Source of the DNA: a virus
Direction: 5' to 3' (one strand)
IMG/VR virus record: IMGVR_UViG_3300042691_003858
Span: 1 to 58,523 of that record
Length of the DNA: 58,523 nucleotides
Shown one piece after another: positions 1-6,096 of the stretch. The notes under the pieces are model-generated. The model made no database searches. It saw nothing but the letters and a program-made list of their open reading frames with translations, and had not been told where the DNA came from. Each line of letters starts with the position of its first letter. The stretch's first letter is position 1. Made by a program: the position numbers and the translations under genes.

Positions 1-271
1 TGTCGTCAGTGACGCGGTACGGGTGGCAGTTCTCGAAGTCGATGTCACCGTGGGTCTTCATACGCGCATGCCAGATGCAGTCGCGTCCCTTGGCGTACTG
101 GTTGTAGAAGTCCACCATCTCGTCGGCGTTGGTCGGCAGAACCTTGTAGACGTGGACCTTGCCTCCCTCGGCGTACATGACGCCGAAGCCGTCCGAGTTC
201 CTGCTGTAGACGTCCTTGATGAAGTCCTCGGTGAACTCAGTTTTCTTGGGTTGTTGAACGAGCAGGCACAT
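1..271 (-). CDS. Class II glutamine amidotransferase-like protein (3' end outside window)
   Basis: The reading frame starts at ATG 271 and is still open at the window edge, giving about 90 N-terminal residues. It begins MCLLVQQP, so removal of Met exposes a Cys nucleophile as in Ntn-type class II amidotransferases. Further family marks are NSDGFGVMY, then IWHARMKTHG, then ENCHPY. These match the N-DG-G, H-R-THG and N-HP blocks of the glutaminase fold, which releases ammonia from glutamine or hydrolyses a related amide. The start follows the amidoligase stop with no gap, and a GGAG lies about 10 bases upstream inside the amidoligase gene, so the two are translationally coupled. The C-terminal part and any fused domain cannot be seen. 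The family call is strong; the substrate is unknown. Confidence 0.8.
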   Translation of the reverse strand, partial: MCLLVQQPKKTEFTEDFIKDVYSRNSDGFGVMYAEGGKVHVYKVLPTNADEMVDFYNQYAKGRDCIWHARMKTHGDIDFENCHPYRVTDD

Positions 272-1774
272 TTATGCAATCTCCAAACGGTTGTGAACGT
301 ATGCCCGCAGGGTCTTGGTCTCCTGCGGGATCTTCTTGTCGATGAACTCGAGGAAGCAGTCAGCCTTCATGTCGTTGCAGCCGTAGCCTGAGTAGGGCTT
401 GGAGAACTCCACCATGGCGTTGGCGAACTCGATGGCCGCGATGACCGACTCGTACTTCAGCGTGCCCTTGAACACGCGGAACTCGATGGTGCTGCGCGGC
501 GTGACGTTGACTGCCTCGTAGCGGTCTTGTGACCTGTGTGCATTGCCGATCTTGGACTTGTCCTTGATGCGACAGTACCCAGTGGCAGCCTGACCGTAGC
601 GACGGGCGATGGCGGTGACGAGAGACTCGTTCTCGGGTGCGTTGATGAATGCGACGATCTTGCCAATCTGGAGGGCGGAGAGCCCACTGCGGCTGATGTG
701 AACGTGCAGGCCACAGGTCGTGGTCTGATGGCTCTTCATGCCCTTGGTGAGGGACCTGTTCTGAAGCCACTGCCACAGTTGCCTATGCGCAGGCAGGCTC
801 ATGGGCTGAGTGATGATCTCGAATCCGTGGCTGAGGCTGCCGTCGGACTCAAAGAACACCTTTTGGCCCTTGATGCCGGCGTTGACGGCTTTGTGGATGA
901 TCGAAGCCTTGTCTTCGCGGTCGTAGCCGCTTTGGACCTCGACCTCCAACTCCACGCCGATGTAGCGCTTGTTGGTGTTGGTCCAGTCATCGTGTTGCAG
1001 GCGCTGGTCACGCTTGGACGAGTGGTAGGACTGGATGACGAGCTCGACATGCTCGTAGTTGCAATGCGCCCAGCCGTCCAGGTCTTCGTTGTAGCAAAAG
1101 TTGTCGTCATGCTCGCTGACGAGTACATGATTGCCGCCCTCATCCCTGGCGTTACGAGCCTCGCTTTCGCTCACGTATGAGTCGTAGTACTCAGACCAGC
1201 GGAAACTGTCATCAACGCATTGGCGGCAGATCCGGGTGTCGTCCCAGGTGCCGGTGATTGATTCCGCCCACTCCCACTCTTCGCAGTGGTCGCAGCGCAC
1301 GATGTCTGCGTTGTCCATGAGCCATTCCATAGCGGCGTCGGAGTCTTCGCAGTCGGCGGCTGCCGAGATGAAGTCCCGAAGCGAATGAGTGCTTCTGGGG
1401 ATGGCGTTCTGCAACTTGTTGACAATGAAGTACGACTCGGCGCTGTACTCGCTCAACTCGTAGTTGTCGACGACGTCTCGGAACTCAGCGACCAATGCCT
1501 GCAAGACGTGGGACACAAACCGCGACTCAGCATGCGCTCGGGCATAGGCATCGCTGTCCGACTTGACGGCCGCCTCATCCCGCGCATAACGCGCGTCATG
1601 TCTGGCATCGTCCAGAGATACAAGCAGCCTGTTGCACGCCAAGACGGTCTTGGTGCGATTGCTGCGAGCCATACGCATGATGGTTTTGGCTACGCTGGCT
1701 GTTGTTGTTGACTCCTCGCCGCTGATGAACTTGTCGATCTTGCGGGAGAAGTAGCGCGAAAGCGTTATTCGCAT
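272..1774 (-). CDS. Amidoligase (glutamine synthetase-fold COOH-NH2 ligase) with zinc-ribbon-like insert
   Basis: The protein has 500 residues. Residues 272-280 read IGVELEVEV, the metal-binding ExExE strand of the amidoligase family (Pfam Amidoligase_2). ESDGSLSHGFEIITQP follows at 309-324, CGLHVHIS at 354-361 and TIEFRVFKGT at 429-438. These are the successive active-site strands of this glutamine synthetase-like fold, which joins a carboxylate to an amine using ATP. The N-terminal half is helical and carries CxxC pairs at 161/164 and 183/186, probably a zinc ribbon. The start at 1774 has GGAGGTTCAC before it; the in-frame ATG 18 bases upstream lacks a Shine-Dalgarno site. The adjoining glutamine amidotransferase probably supplies ammonia or trims a glutamyl peptide. 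The true substrate (peptidoglycan peptide, protein tail or metabolite) is unknown. Confidence 0.85.
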   Translation of the reverse strand: MRITLSRYFSRKIDKFISGEESTTTASVAKTIMRMARSNRTKTVLACNRLLVSLDDARHDARYARDEAAVKSDSDAYARAHAESRFVSHVLQALVAEFRDVVDNYELSEYSAESYFIVNKLQNAIPRSTHSLRDFISAAADCEDSDAAMEWLMDNADIVRCDHCEEWEWAESITGTWDDTRICRQCVDDSFRWSEYYDSYVSESEARNARDEGGNHVLVSEHDDNFCYNEDLDGWAHCNYEHVELVIQSYHSSKRDQRLQHDDWTNTNKRYIGVELEVEVQSGYDREDKASIIHKAVNAGIKGQKVFFESDGSLSHGFEIITQPMSLPAHRQLWQWLQNRSLTKGMKSHQTTTCGLHVHISRSGLSALQIGKIVAFINAPENESLVTAIARRYGQAATGYCRIKDKSKIGNAHRSQDRYEAVNVTPRSTIEFRVFKGTLKYESVIAAIEFANAMVEFSKPYSGYGCNDMKADCFLEFIDKKIPQETKTLRAYVHNRLEIA

Positions 1775-1790
1775 GTGAACCTCCAAATGC

Positions 1791-1812
1791 AAAAAGCCCG
1801 CACTTGGCGGGC
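1791..1812 (-). terminator. Rho-independent terminator just ahead of the amidoligase
   Basis: On the minus strand GCCCGC-CAAGT-GCGGGC is followed by TTTTT. The T-run ends 10 bases before the GGAGG of the amidoligase gene. It would end transcripts from the small genes at 1874-2777, yet it abuts the next ribosome site, so amidoligase expression needs readthrough or control of termination. Confidence 0.75.
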
Positions 1813-1835
1813 AGGTTGATGATGGAAAAGGGAAA

Positions 1836-1876
1836 GCGGTGGCCCGCCCCCCGTTAGGGGCGGGACAACGCGACTA
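1836..1876. repeat. Hairpin element copy 1 (GCGGTGGC ... GGACAACGCGACTA)
   Basis: A perfect 8-bp stem CCCGCCCC / GGGGCGGG (1843-1850, 1857-1864) is flanked by GCGGTGGC and GACAACGCGACTA. The same flanks surround a different hairpin at 4216-4257. It lies directly after the coding part of the 65-residue gene, whose TAG stop is inside the right flank. It is probably a transcript-end or RNA-stability element of the minus-strand units. Confidence 0.55.
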
Positions 1877-2071
1877 GCGGGTGGCTACAAAGAGGATGAC
1901 GAGAGAAGCCAGTGCGTACACGGCCCACGGCCAGTACTTAGGCTTTCGTTTGGAGATGAGTGCGAGTTGCAGCCTGTCCATGTCCAGGCTGGACTCGTAG
2001 CGCCGAGGCGGCTGGTAGTACTTGCCGATCTCGACCTTGCCGGTGTTGTAGATACTGCCTGTGTTCTTCAC
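1874..2071 (-). CDS. Small membrane protein, 65 aa, unknown function
   Basis: I do not recognise a family. A soluble basic N-terminal half ends in RKPKYWPWAV, followed by one C-terminal hydrophobic segment (about residues 46-63, ending LASLVILFVATR). This suggests a tail-anchored inner-membrane protein facing the cytoplasm. ATG 2071 overlaps the stop of the upstream 125-residue gene by four bases (ATGA), so it is the last gene of a three-gene unit 2777-1874. A hairpin element lies immediately downstream. Confidence 0.6.
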   Translation of the reverse strand: MKNTGSIYNTGKVEIGKYYQPPRRYESSLDMDRLQLALISKRKPKYWPWAVYALASLVILFVATR

Positions 2072-2445
2072 AGTGACACCTCCACGCTAAACGTGGCTTC
2101 ACGCAGGGCGTCGCGCACCGCGCTTTCAAGGTCGCTTTGGCTGTTGTTTTCAAACTCGTCGCACACGCTGTCGTACCTGTCGTGGTCGTAGGTGCTGGCA
2201 TGCGCGTCGAGCGCCTCCTCGATCCTGTTGTCGATCAGTTCCTTGATCTTGTTGAGATCGGTGTTGAGCGGCATACGCAGCTCCAGTGCCGCCACGCGCT
2301 GCTTGAGGTTGTCGATGTCGGTTACGAACTGAGCGGTCGTATTGGCGTAACTCTGCAAGAGGGCGGTCAGGCGGGCGTCTACAGCGGCGTTGATGGCCTT
2401 GTCGAACGCCTCTCTGAGGGAGTGGATCAGGATGTCGTTGTTCAT
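2068..2445 (-). CDS. Predicted coiled-coil protein, 125 aa, unknown function
   Basis: No family is recognised. The sequence is almost entirely helical and acidic, with a heptad-like stretch around DIDNLKQRVAALELRMP and further amphipathic helices around the LIDNRIEEALDAH segment, suggesting an oligomeric coiled coil. Its start overlaps the stop of the 111-residue gene by four bases, and its own stop overlaps the start of the 65-residue gene by four bases. The three genes are thus one translationally coupled operon. Confidence 0.6.
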   Translation of the reverse strand: MNNDILIHSLREAFDKAINAAVDARLTALLQSYANTTAQFVTDIDNLKQRVAALELRMPLNTDLNKIKELIDNRIEEALDAHASTYDHDRYDSVCDEFENNSQSDLESAVRDALREATFSVEVSL

Positions 2446-2777
2446 GGCGCCATCCCTTGCATTTCAAAGATGTTGCCGAAGCGGACTTTGGCCCTGACTT
2501 CCTCGACTGTGGTATTGCAGTCCACGCTGTCGCCCTCCTCGTTGCAGCCCACGACCAGTCCCTTGCCCGCCAGGGGGTTCGGGTATTCCTCGTGCATGAA
2601 GAAGTGAGTCGGGTTGTGCAGCAGGCCTTCGTCGTCAACGAAGATCCCGTCCATGCGCGAGATCCGAGCGCAGTCGAAGCAGTCAGCCTCGATCAGCGTG
2701 TAGATCTGCCTGTAGTCGCCGTTGTAGTCGACCTCCGTGACCGTCTGGTCGTACGGGTTGATGAGTATCGCTTTCAC
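2442..2777 (-). CDS. DUF3846-like hypothetical protein, 111 aa
   Basis: The protein begins MKAILINPYDQTVTEVDYNG and contains FVDDEGLLHNP, then PLAGKGLVVGCNEEG. This arrangement of a short N-terminal strand, a 'DDEGLL' turn and a 'P-AG-x-LVxG' strand resembles small phage and plasmid proteins of the DUF3846 type, of unknown role. The start is GTG at 2777, with AGGAG five bases upstream. An ATG two bases upstream is in another frame and meets TGA at once. It is the first gene of a three-gene unit and carries the CAATATCTACATG leader shared with the gene at 3624. Confidence 0.6.
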   Translation of the reverse strand: MKAILINPYDQTVTEVDYNGDYRQIYTLIEADCFDCARISRMDGIFVDDEGLLHNPTHFFMHEEYPNPLAGKGLVVGCNEEGDSVDCNTTVEEVRAKVRFGNIFEMQGMAP

Positions 2778-2787
2778 ATGAACTCCT

Positions 2788-2800
2788 CATGTAGATATTG
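2788..2800 (-). promoter_or_regulatory. Leader motif CAATATCTACATG, copy 1
   Basis: CAATATCTACATG is followed by AGGAG and the GTG start of the 111-residue gene. The same 13 bases precede the start at 3624. In both places the motif lies between an upstream terminator-like hairpin and the first gene of a new unit, as expected for a promoter -10/leader or a translational control site. Confidence 0.45.
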
Positions 2801-2822
2801 AAACGTGAGTGGCCACTAGTCG

Positions 2823-2849
2823 AAAAAATAGGCGGTCGAGCCGCCTATT
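2823..2849 (-). terminator. Rho-independent terminator after the HTH gene
   Basis: On the minus strand a 9-bp stem AATAGGCGG / CCGCCTATT with a 5-base loop is followed by a T-run. It lies 18 bases past the stop of the gene at 2868-3185 and closes the unit 3624-2868. Confidence 0.85.
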
Positions 2850-2867
2850 CTTCCGAGTGACCTGATC

Positions 2868-3185
2868 TCACACGGTGGGTTGGATGTAGGGCGACTTGCG
2901 CCCTGGTTCTGGGACGAGGTGAGCCCTCGTCGAGTAGCGACAGATCTGGTCCACAGTCCGACTGGTGAGGTCGAGGTTGTGGTCCTGTCCCAATCGCTGG
3001 GCAATGATCCTGCAAGTCCAGCCGCACTCCTCGCGAAGACGGCGGATTTCCAGTATCACCTCGTCGGGGTACTTAGGGGCTGGACTGCCCCGACGATTGG
3101 GTTTGGGCTTTTCCACTTTGGGTGTGGGTGTCCACAGTTTGTTGATGAGAGACGAACGTATGTAGTAGAGGCTTGCGTTCTTCAA
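2868..3185 (-). CDS. Putative helix-turn-helix DNA-binding protein, 105 aa
   Basis: After a basic, proline-rich N-terminus (about residues 18-36) comes YPDEVILEIRRLREECG, then WTCRIIAQRLGQ and a second helix around SRTVDQICRY. This looks like a helix-turn-helix in which 'IIAQRL' and 'SRTVDQI' form the turn and recognition helices, as in small phage regulators. It is the last gene of the unit 3624-2868; its ATG overlaps the stop of the 62-residue gene by four bases, and a strong terminator follows. It is one of few regulator candidates in the window, but the target is unknown. Confidence 0.55.
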   Translation of the reverse strand: MKNASLYYIRSSLINKLWTPTPKVEKPKPNRRGSPAPKYPDEVILEIRRLREECGWTCRIIAQRLGQDHNLDLTSRTVDQICRYSTRAHLVPEPGRKSPYIQPTV

Positions 3186-3370
3186 AACGGCACCTCTTGA
3201 CTACGAGACTCGAGTATCGCGTCCCACTGGTACTGGTCGGCGTACTCTTTGAGGCCTAAGGCGTAACCGTCTCGGTACGCCAACTCATCGGACTCTGCGG
3301 GCATCAGGCTCATGCCGTGATGGTAGCCACGGGCATACGCCCTAAGTAGGGCAAGCGTGAACTCGTTCAT
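3182..3370 (-). CDS. Small hypothetical protein, 62 aa
   Basis: No family is recognised. The sequence has two similar helices with a G-Y spacing (ARGYHHGMSL and YRDGYALGLKEYADQY), a pattern common in very small phage accessory proteins. It overlaps both neighbours by four bases, so it is coupled with the 85-residue gene upstream and the helix-turn-helix gene downstream. Confidence 0.6.
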   Translation of the reverse strand: MNEFTLALLRAYARGYHHGMSLMPAESDELAYRDGYALGLKEYADQYQWDAILESRSQEVPF

Positions 3371-3624
3371 TGCCTGCCTCCCTGGTGCATGAGCCCATGG
3401 CTGATCCAGTGCGCCGTCATGTCGGCAACACGGAAGTCAGTGCATTCGAACTCGCCCTCGAGCCCGATCTCCTCGGGGGAGTGCAACTCCCCCTCCATGT
3501 CCTCGATGTAGATGCAGAACAGGTCTGCACCCTCGCGGTCGCAGTCAACGAGTTCCTCGAGCCCGTTGGACTCAACCAACTTCATCGCTCTTACGATGAC
3601 CGAACAGCAGTCTTCAATGTTCAT
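3367..3624 (-). CDS. Small acidic hypothetical protein, 85 aa
   Basis: No family is recognised. The protein begins MNIEDCCSVIVRAMKLVES and is strongly acidic, with EDMEGELHSPEEIGLEGEFE near the middle. ATG 3624 was chosen because GGAGG lies four bases upstream, preceded by the CAATATCTACATG leader also found before the GTG at 2777. The longer in-frame extension to 3717 runs through that leader and a hairpin and is not expected to be coding. It is the first gene of the unit 3624-2868. Confidence 0.6.
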   Translation of the reverse strand: MNIEDCCSVIVRAMKLVESNGLEELVDCDREGADLFCIYIEDMEGELHSPEEIGLEGEFECTDFRVADMTAHWISHGLMHQGGRQ

Positions 3625-3634
3625 GTGACCTCCA

Positions 3635-3647
3635 CATGTAGATATTG
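3635..3647 (-). promoter_or_regulatory. Leader motif CAATATCTACATG, copy 2
   Basis: This is identical over 13 bases to the motif at 2788-2800 and is again followed by a GGAG site and a start codon. It lies one base downstream of the GCCGGG hairpin at 3649-3664. Confidence 0.45.
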
Positions 3648-3648
3648 A

Positions 3649-3685
3649 GCCGGGAGAACCCGGCAACGAGGAATCTGCCCAGGCA
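3649..3685 (-). terminator. Hairpin pair between transcription units
   Basis: GCCGGG-AGAA-CCCGGC (3649-3664) and the near-palindrome TCTGCC-CA-GGCAGA (3672-3685) lie between the stop of the 148-residue gene and the 85-residue gene. There is no clear T-run, so the terminator reading is tentative. Confidence 0.4.
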
Positions 3686-3719
3686 GACGGGGTCTCCCCC
3701 ATCCACCTGGGCGTCACAC

Positions 3720-4166
3720 TCAGAAGGGCGCCGGCTCCACGGGCTTGTCGGCCTCAGCCGGGATCTCCGGCTTGGCGTACGTCAGCGTGCGCGTCTCCTT
3801 GAACACCGGAGCCGATACGCGGCGCTTGAGGTCGACCAACATGTTGGCCAGGGCAGCCTGACGCTGCTCAGCCGACCCAGCACGCTCGACGGCGTCCAGA
3901 TGCTCAGCCACGCTGAGATGCAGGCTGAGGTGACGGGCAGTCGCCCCGGGCAGGCGCTTCGGCGCCCAACCGAGGTTGATGCCGATGGTGGCCAACTTGG
4001 CCTGCTGCGCCTCCCGAGCGGGAGCCATGTTCAAGGCGACCTCGTTGGCCTCGATGGCCTTGGAGGCAGCCTCACGAGAGGCGAATGCGTCGGGGTGCGA
4101 CGCCTGGGTCAGCCCTACGCGGGCGAGATAAGCGACTTGCTTGTCGGTGGGCATACGAACGTCCAT
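3720..4166 (-). CDS. Hypothetical protein with TDKQVAYL-type N-terminal motif, 148 aa
   Basis: The N-terminus MPTDKQVAYLARVGL followed by FASREAASKAIE is a short helical motif ('T-x-KQ-x-x-L-x-x-LG', then 'S-x-x-A-S-x-x-I') found at the ends of several plasmid and phage proteins, where it probably mediates protein or nucleic-acid contacts. The rest is helical, with a proline-rich tail. ATG 4166 has GGAG six bases upstream. The function is unknown. Confidence 0.6.
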   Translation of the reverse strand: MDVRMPTDKQVAYLARVGLTQASHPDAFASREAASKAIEANEVALNMAPAREAQQAKLATIGINLGWAPKRLPGATARHLSLHLSVAEHLDAVERAGSAEQRQAALANMLVDLKRRVSAPVFKETRTLTYAKPEIPAEADKPVEPAPF

Positions 4167-4215
4167 GATGGTCTCCTTGACTGGACAGGTTGAGGAAAGA
4201 GAGAAAAGAGAAGAG

Positions 4216-4257
4216 CGGTGGCACCCTTCTCCTCAGAGAAGGGGGACAACGCGACTA
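4216..4257. repeat. Hairpin element copy 2 (GCGGTGGC ... GGACAACGCGACTA)
   Basis: An 8-bp stem CCCTTCTC / GAGAAGGG (4224-4231, 4236-4243) has the same flanks as copy 1, while the stem sequence is entirely different. Preserved pairing with changed bases argues for selection on RNA structure. It follows the 47-residue gene on the minus strand. Confidence 0.55.
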
Positions 4258-4271
4258 AACCCGGAGCGCGG

Positions 4272-4415
4272 TTAGCCCCGAGCCACGAGGTCGTAAGAGC
4301 CGTCCCGGTACAGACGGGCGAAGTTCGCCTCGTCGTAGTACAGGTCGACCCACAGCGCCCTGTAGGGCCAGTGCCGAAGGCTGATGCGCCTGAGCGCAGC
4401 GAATAGGTCAGTCAT
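4272..4415 (-). CDS. Small hypothetical protein, 47 aa
   Basis: The frame runs from ATG 4415 to TAA 4272 and encodes MTDLFAALRRISLRHWPYRA and a further 27 residues with LYYDEANFARLYRDG. The ATG overlaps the TGA of the 63-residue gene (TGATG), and a GGAGG lies about nine bases upstream, both supporting real translation. No family is recognised. The hairpin element copy 2 follows. Confidence 0.55.
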   Translation of the reverse strand: MTDLFAALRRISLRHWPYRALWVDLYYDEANFARLYRDGSYDLVARG

Positions 4416-4606
4416 CAGAAGTCCTCCGTGGCGTCAGCCAGCCTGCCGGCTAGATAGCCGACGACGAACAGCAGAGCCAGCGCCGCAAGGCCTGGGACAG
4501 GCTCAATGCGTTGCGCAATGCCAGCGCCAGCCAGGATGACCATGCCGAACAGGCAAACGGCCATCGTCAGCCACGCGGTTACATGAGTGAGGTATCGGTA
4601 GTTCAT
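4415..4606 (-). CDS. Small two-helix membrane protein, 63 aa
   Basis: There are two hydrophobic segments, about residues 10-31 (AWLTMAVCLFGMVILAGAGI) and 37-54 (PGLAALALLFVVGYLAG), joined by a short polar turn. This predicts a hairpin inner-membrane protein with both ends in the cytoplasm. GGAG lies eight bases before ATG 4606. A terminator ends directly upstream of that ribosome site. Possible roles include superinfection exclusion, but nothing specific supports one. Confidence 0.6.
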   Translation of the reverse strand: MNYRYLTHVTAWLTMAVCLFGMVILAGAGIAQRIEPVPGLAALALLFVVGYLAGRLADATEDF

Positions 4607-4623
4607 GGGTGTCTCCAGAAGTG

Positions 4624-4644
4624 AAAAAGCCCGCCGAAGCGGGC
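4624..4644 (-). terminator. Rho-independent terminator ahead of the membrane-protein gene
   Basis: On the minus strand GCCCGC-TTCG-GCGGGC is followed by TTTTT, a UUCG-type tetraloop hairpin. The T-run ends 8 bases before the GGAG of the 63-residue gene, the same arrangement as before the amidoligase. Confidence 0.75.
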
Positions 4645-4746
4645 TGGAAGGCCTCCTGTGGAGGCCGGCGGTAGCGCCTTACGTTGCCGGCCAAAGCCGG
4701 GGTCTAAGCGCACTGGATTGCCACGAAGGCAATCCGCTGGGCTCAG
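4645..4746. other. Hairpin-rich non-coding segment
   Basis: Between two terminators lie, in order, GGCCTCC-TGT-GGAGGCC, a pair of alternative CCGGC/GCCGG stems, and GGATTGCC-ACGAA-GGCAATCC. Consecutive stems with small loops suggest a folded RNA or a processed 3' end. No reading frame is credible. Confidence 0.45.
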
Positions 4747-4764
4747 AAAAGCCCCCGAAGGGGC
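4747..4764 (-). terminator. Rho-independent terminator after the 112-aa gene
   Basis: On the minus strand GCCCC-TTCG-GGGGC is followed by TTTT. It lies six bases past the stop of the gene at 4770-5108. Confidence 0.75.
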
Positions 4765-4769
4765 GGGCG

Positions 4770-5108
4770 TCACACGGGAAGGCCAAGGTCCTTCATCCGC
4801 TTCCAGCGGCGGTACTCCTCAGGCGAGAGGATCTGTGGCTCGGTGGAGCCATACAACGACCCCACGAACCGAGGCCCCTCGGGCAGCGGATCGCCGCACA
4901 CGACCTCGAAGCAGCCATCCGCGATGCGACGCAGCGAAACCTTGCGGGCACCGCCAGCAACCAGCGCCTTGGCTTGGGCGTTGGCCTGAGCGAACGTCAG
5001 GAATGAGGGCTCAGGCTCCCTGCGCCCGTCGTCGCCACGGTCGAAGCCGTCCCAGCGAGATTCGTCAGGCTGCGAGTCGAGATGCTCTTGATAGGTGTCG
5101 ATCCACAT
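4770..5108 (-). CDS. Hypothetical protein, 112 aa
   Basis: No family is recognised. An acidic N-terminus (to about residue 32) is followed by a compact region with FLTFAQANAQAKALVAGGA, a strand around KVSLRRIADGCFEVVCG and a C-terminal helix SPEEYRRWKRMKD. The middle resembles a small alpha/beta fold. ATG 5108 has GGAG eight bases upstream. It is the most upstream gene of the leftward block, next to the large non-coding region. Confidence 0.55.
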   Translation of the reverse strand: MWIDTYQEHLDSQPDESRWDGFDRGDDGRREPEPSFLTFAQANAQAKALVAGGARKVSLRRIADGCFEVVCGDPLPEGPRFVGSLYGSTEPQILSPEEYRRWKRMKDLGLPV

Positions 5109-5639
5109 GGGTCAGTCTCCGAAAGTTGAGGTGTGAGAACGGGTTATGCAAAAGATGCATGGGATGGCACCGTCCTCGTTAGGGGACGGGGTCAGCCCAC
5201 GACCCCCCGAAGAGGCAAGACACACCTCGCTAGCGTGTCTTCAGAAGCCTCTCGAACGACGTTCAGCAACACAGTTGCAGCACAAGCAACGCCAGCAAGT
5301 ACGCTGCGATTGAGGTTCCGACTGACTACAACTCAGGTGTCGGCGTGCTTGCAGGCTAGTGAGAGGGCGCCAACCTGCGAGGTATCCGACTGGGAGGGGG
5401 GTAGCGATGGCCACTTAGGTGGAGGGTGGGGGGTATGAGGACTCCAGTCATATCCCCACCTCACGCACAAGTCCCCACCTCAAGCGCGAGCCTACCTCAC
5501 GCACGGACCCAAGGTTCACACCCCTAAGCGCCACCCAATGCCCCTATTCCGCGTCAGAACGGCCCGGGAAGCGAGATCTCTGAGGGGGTAGGGGGTAGGG
5601 TGCTGCGGACCAAAACGAAGCCTCTGACGCCGTTCTGAG
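5109..5639. other. Non-coding region with hairpins, iteron-like repeats and G-rich tracts
   Basis: No coding frame is credible on either strand. It holds a third, partial hairpin element (CCGTCC / GGACGG, 5170-5189), an inverted repeat AAGACAC / GTGTCTT (5217-5241), G-rich runs at 5391-5440 and 5582-5600, and three imperfect repeats at about 5455-5508. It probably carries the promoters for the leftward block and may form part of an origin or packaging site. Confidence 0.6.
5455..5508 (+). repeat. Three iteron-like repeats (CCYACCTCAMGCRC)
   Basis: CCCACCTCACGCAC, CCCACCTCAAGCGC and CCTACCTCACGCAC follow each other at 17-19-base spacing. Short direct repeats with near-helical spacing are typical of initiator or regulator binding sites. 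No cognate protein is identified. Confidence 0.5.
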
Positions 5640-5910
5640 CCTCCGCACTACATCTTTACTACTAGACGACTTCTTTCCTAAGAAAGAAGGAGTCTCATAC
5701 TTCTATCTCTACAAGAAACATCTTTCTGTATTTGGTATTTGTATTTTTCTTGTAGAAAAGTTCTTCTGTATTTCTCTTAGAGAAATATCTTTGTCTTAGT
5801 AAAGATAAATATCTTCTTTCTTCTTATGTATCTTCTGTAAGAAACATAGAAGATGTATTTGTATTCTGTATTTACTTAGAAAATACATTTATATGTATAT
5901 ATAAATACGC
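5640..5910. repeat. AT-rich array of seven successive hairpins
   Basis: Direct counting over 5701-5880 gives 46 G/C of 180 bases, about 25%, in a GC-rich genome. Perfect stems occur at 5670-5689 (8 bp), 5709-5755 (10-bp arms CTACAAGAAA / TTTCTTGTAG), 5769-5787 (8 bp), 5786-5807 (7 bp), 5830-5854 (7 bp), 5868-5886 (6 bp) and 5887-5906 (8 bp). TTCTGTATTT occurs three times, and four loops contain CTAA, TTA or CTTAG. It lies between divergent gene blocks just upstream of terS, so origin, cos/pac or master control region are candidates. Confidence 0.75.
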
Positions 5911-6096
5911 AAGTCTCATGCCAACATGATCTCTTAGTCCCACTTAGGATGCTGTCACCCCAGCGGTGCGTGGCAGCAACGACCGCAGTTCGAGCCCTCT
6001 GTCTCCTCCAGCGAGGGTGATCGAGCCGGATGGCCCACGTCACGGGCCACTTCCTCGTTTACCATGTCGTTGTGCTTCTTTGCTAGTTGCGACTTA

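Noticed and set aside
536-1180. Plus-strand frame of 214 codons opposite the amidoligase
   Set aside because: It is the antisense shadow of a gene with clear conserved motifs.
3625-3717. N-terminal extension of the 85-residue gene
   Set aside because: The extension crosses the leader motif and a hairpin; the internal ATG has a perfect ribosome site.
5133-5438. 101-codon plus-strand frame in the control region
   Set aside because: It runs through hairpins and repeats, has a low-complexity Arg/Thr-rich translation and no ribosome site.
5960-6015. tRNA-like string with TTCGAGCCC and a CTCCTCCA end
   Set aside because: The T-stem does not pair, and no acceptor, D-arm or anticodon arm can be built upstream. 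It may be a decayed tRNA end but cannot be called.
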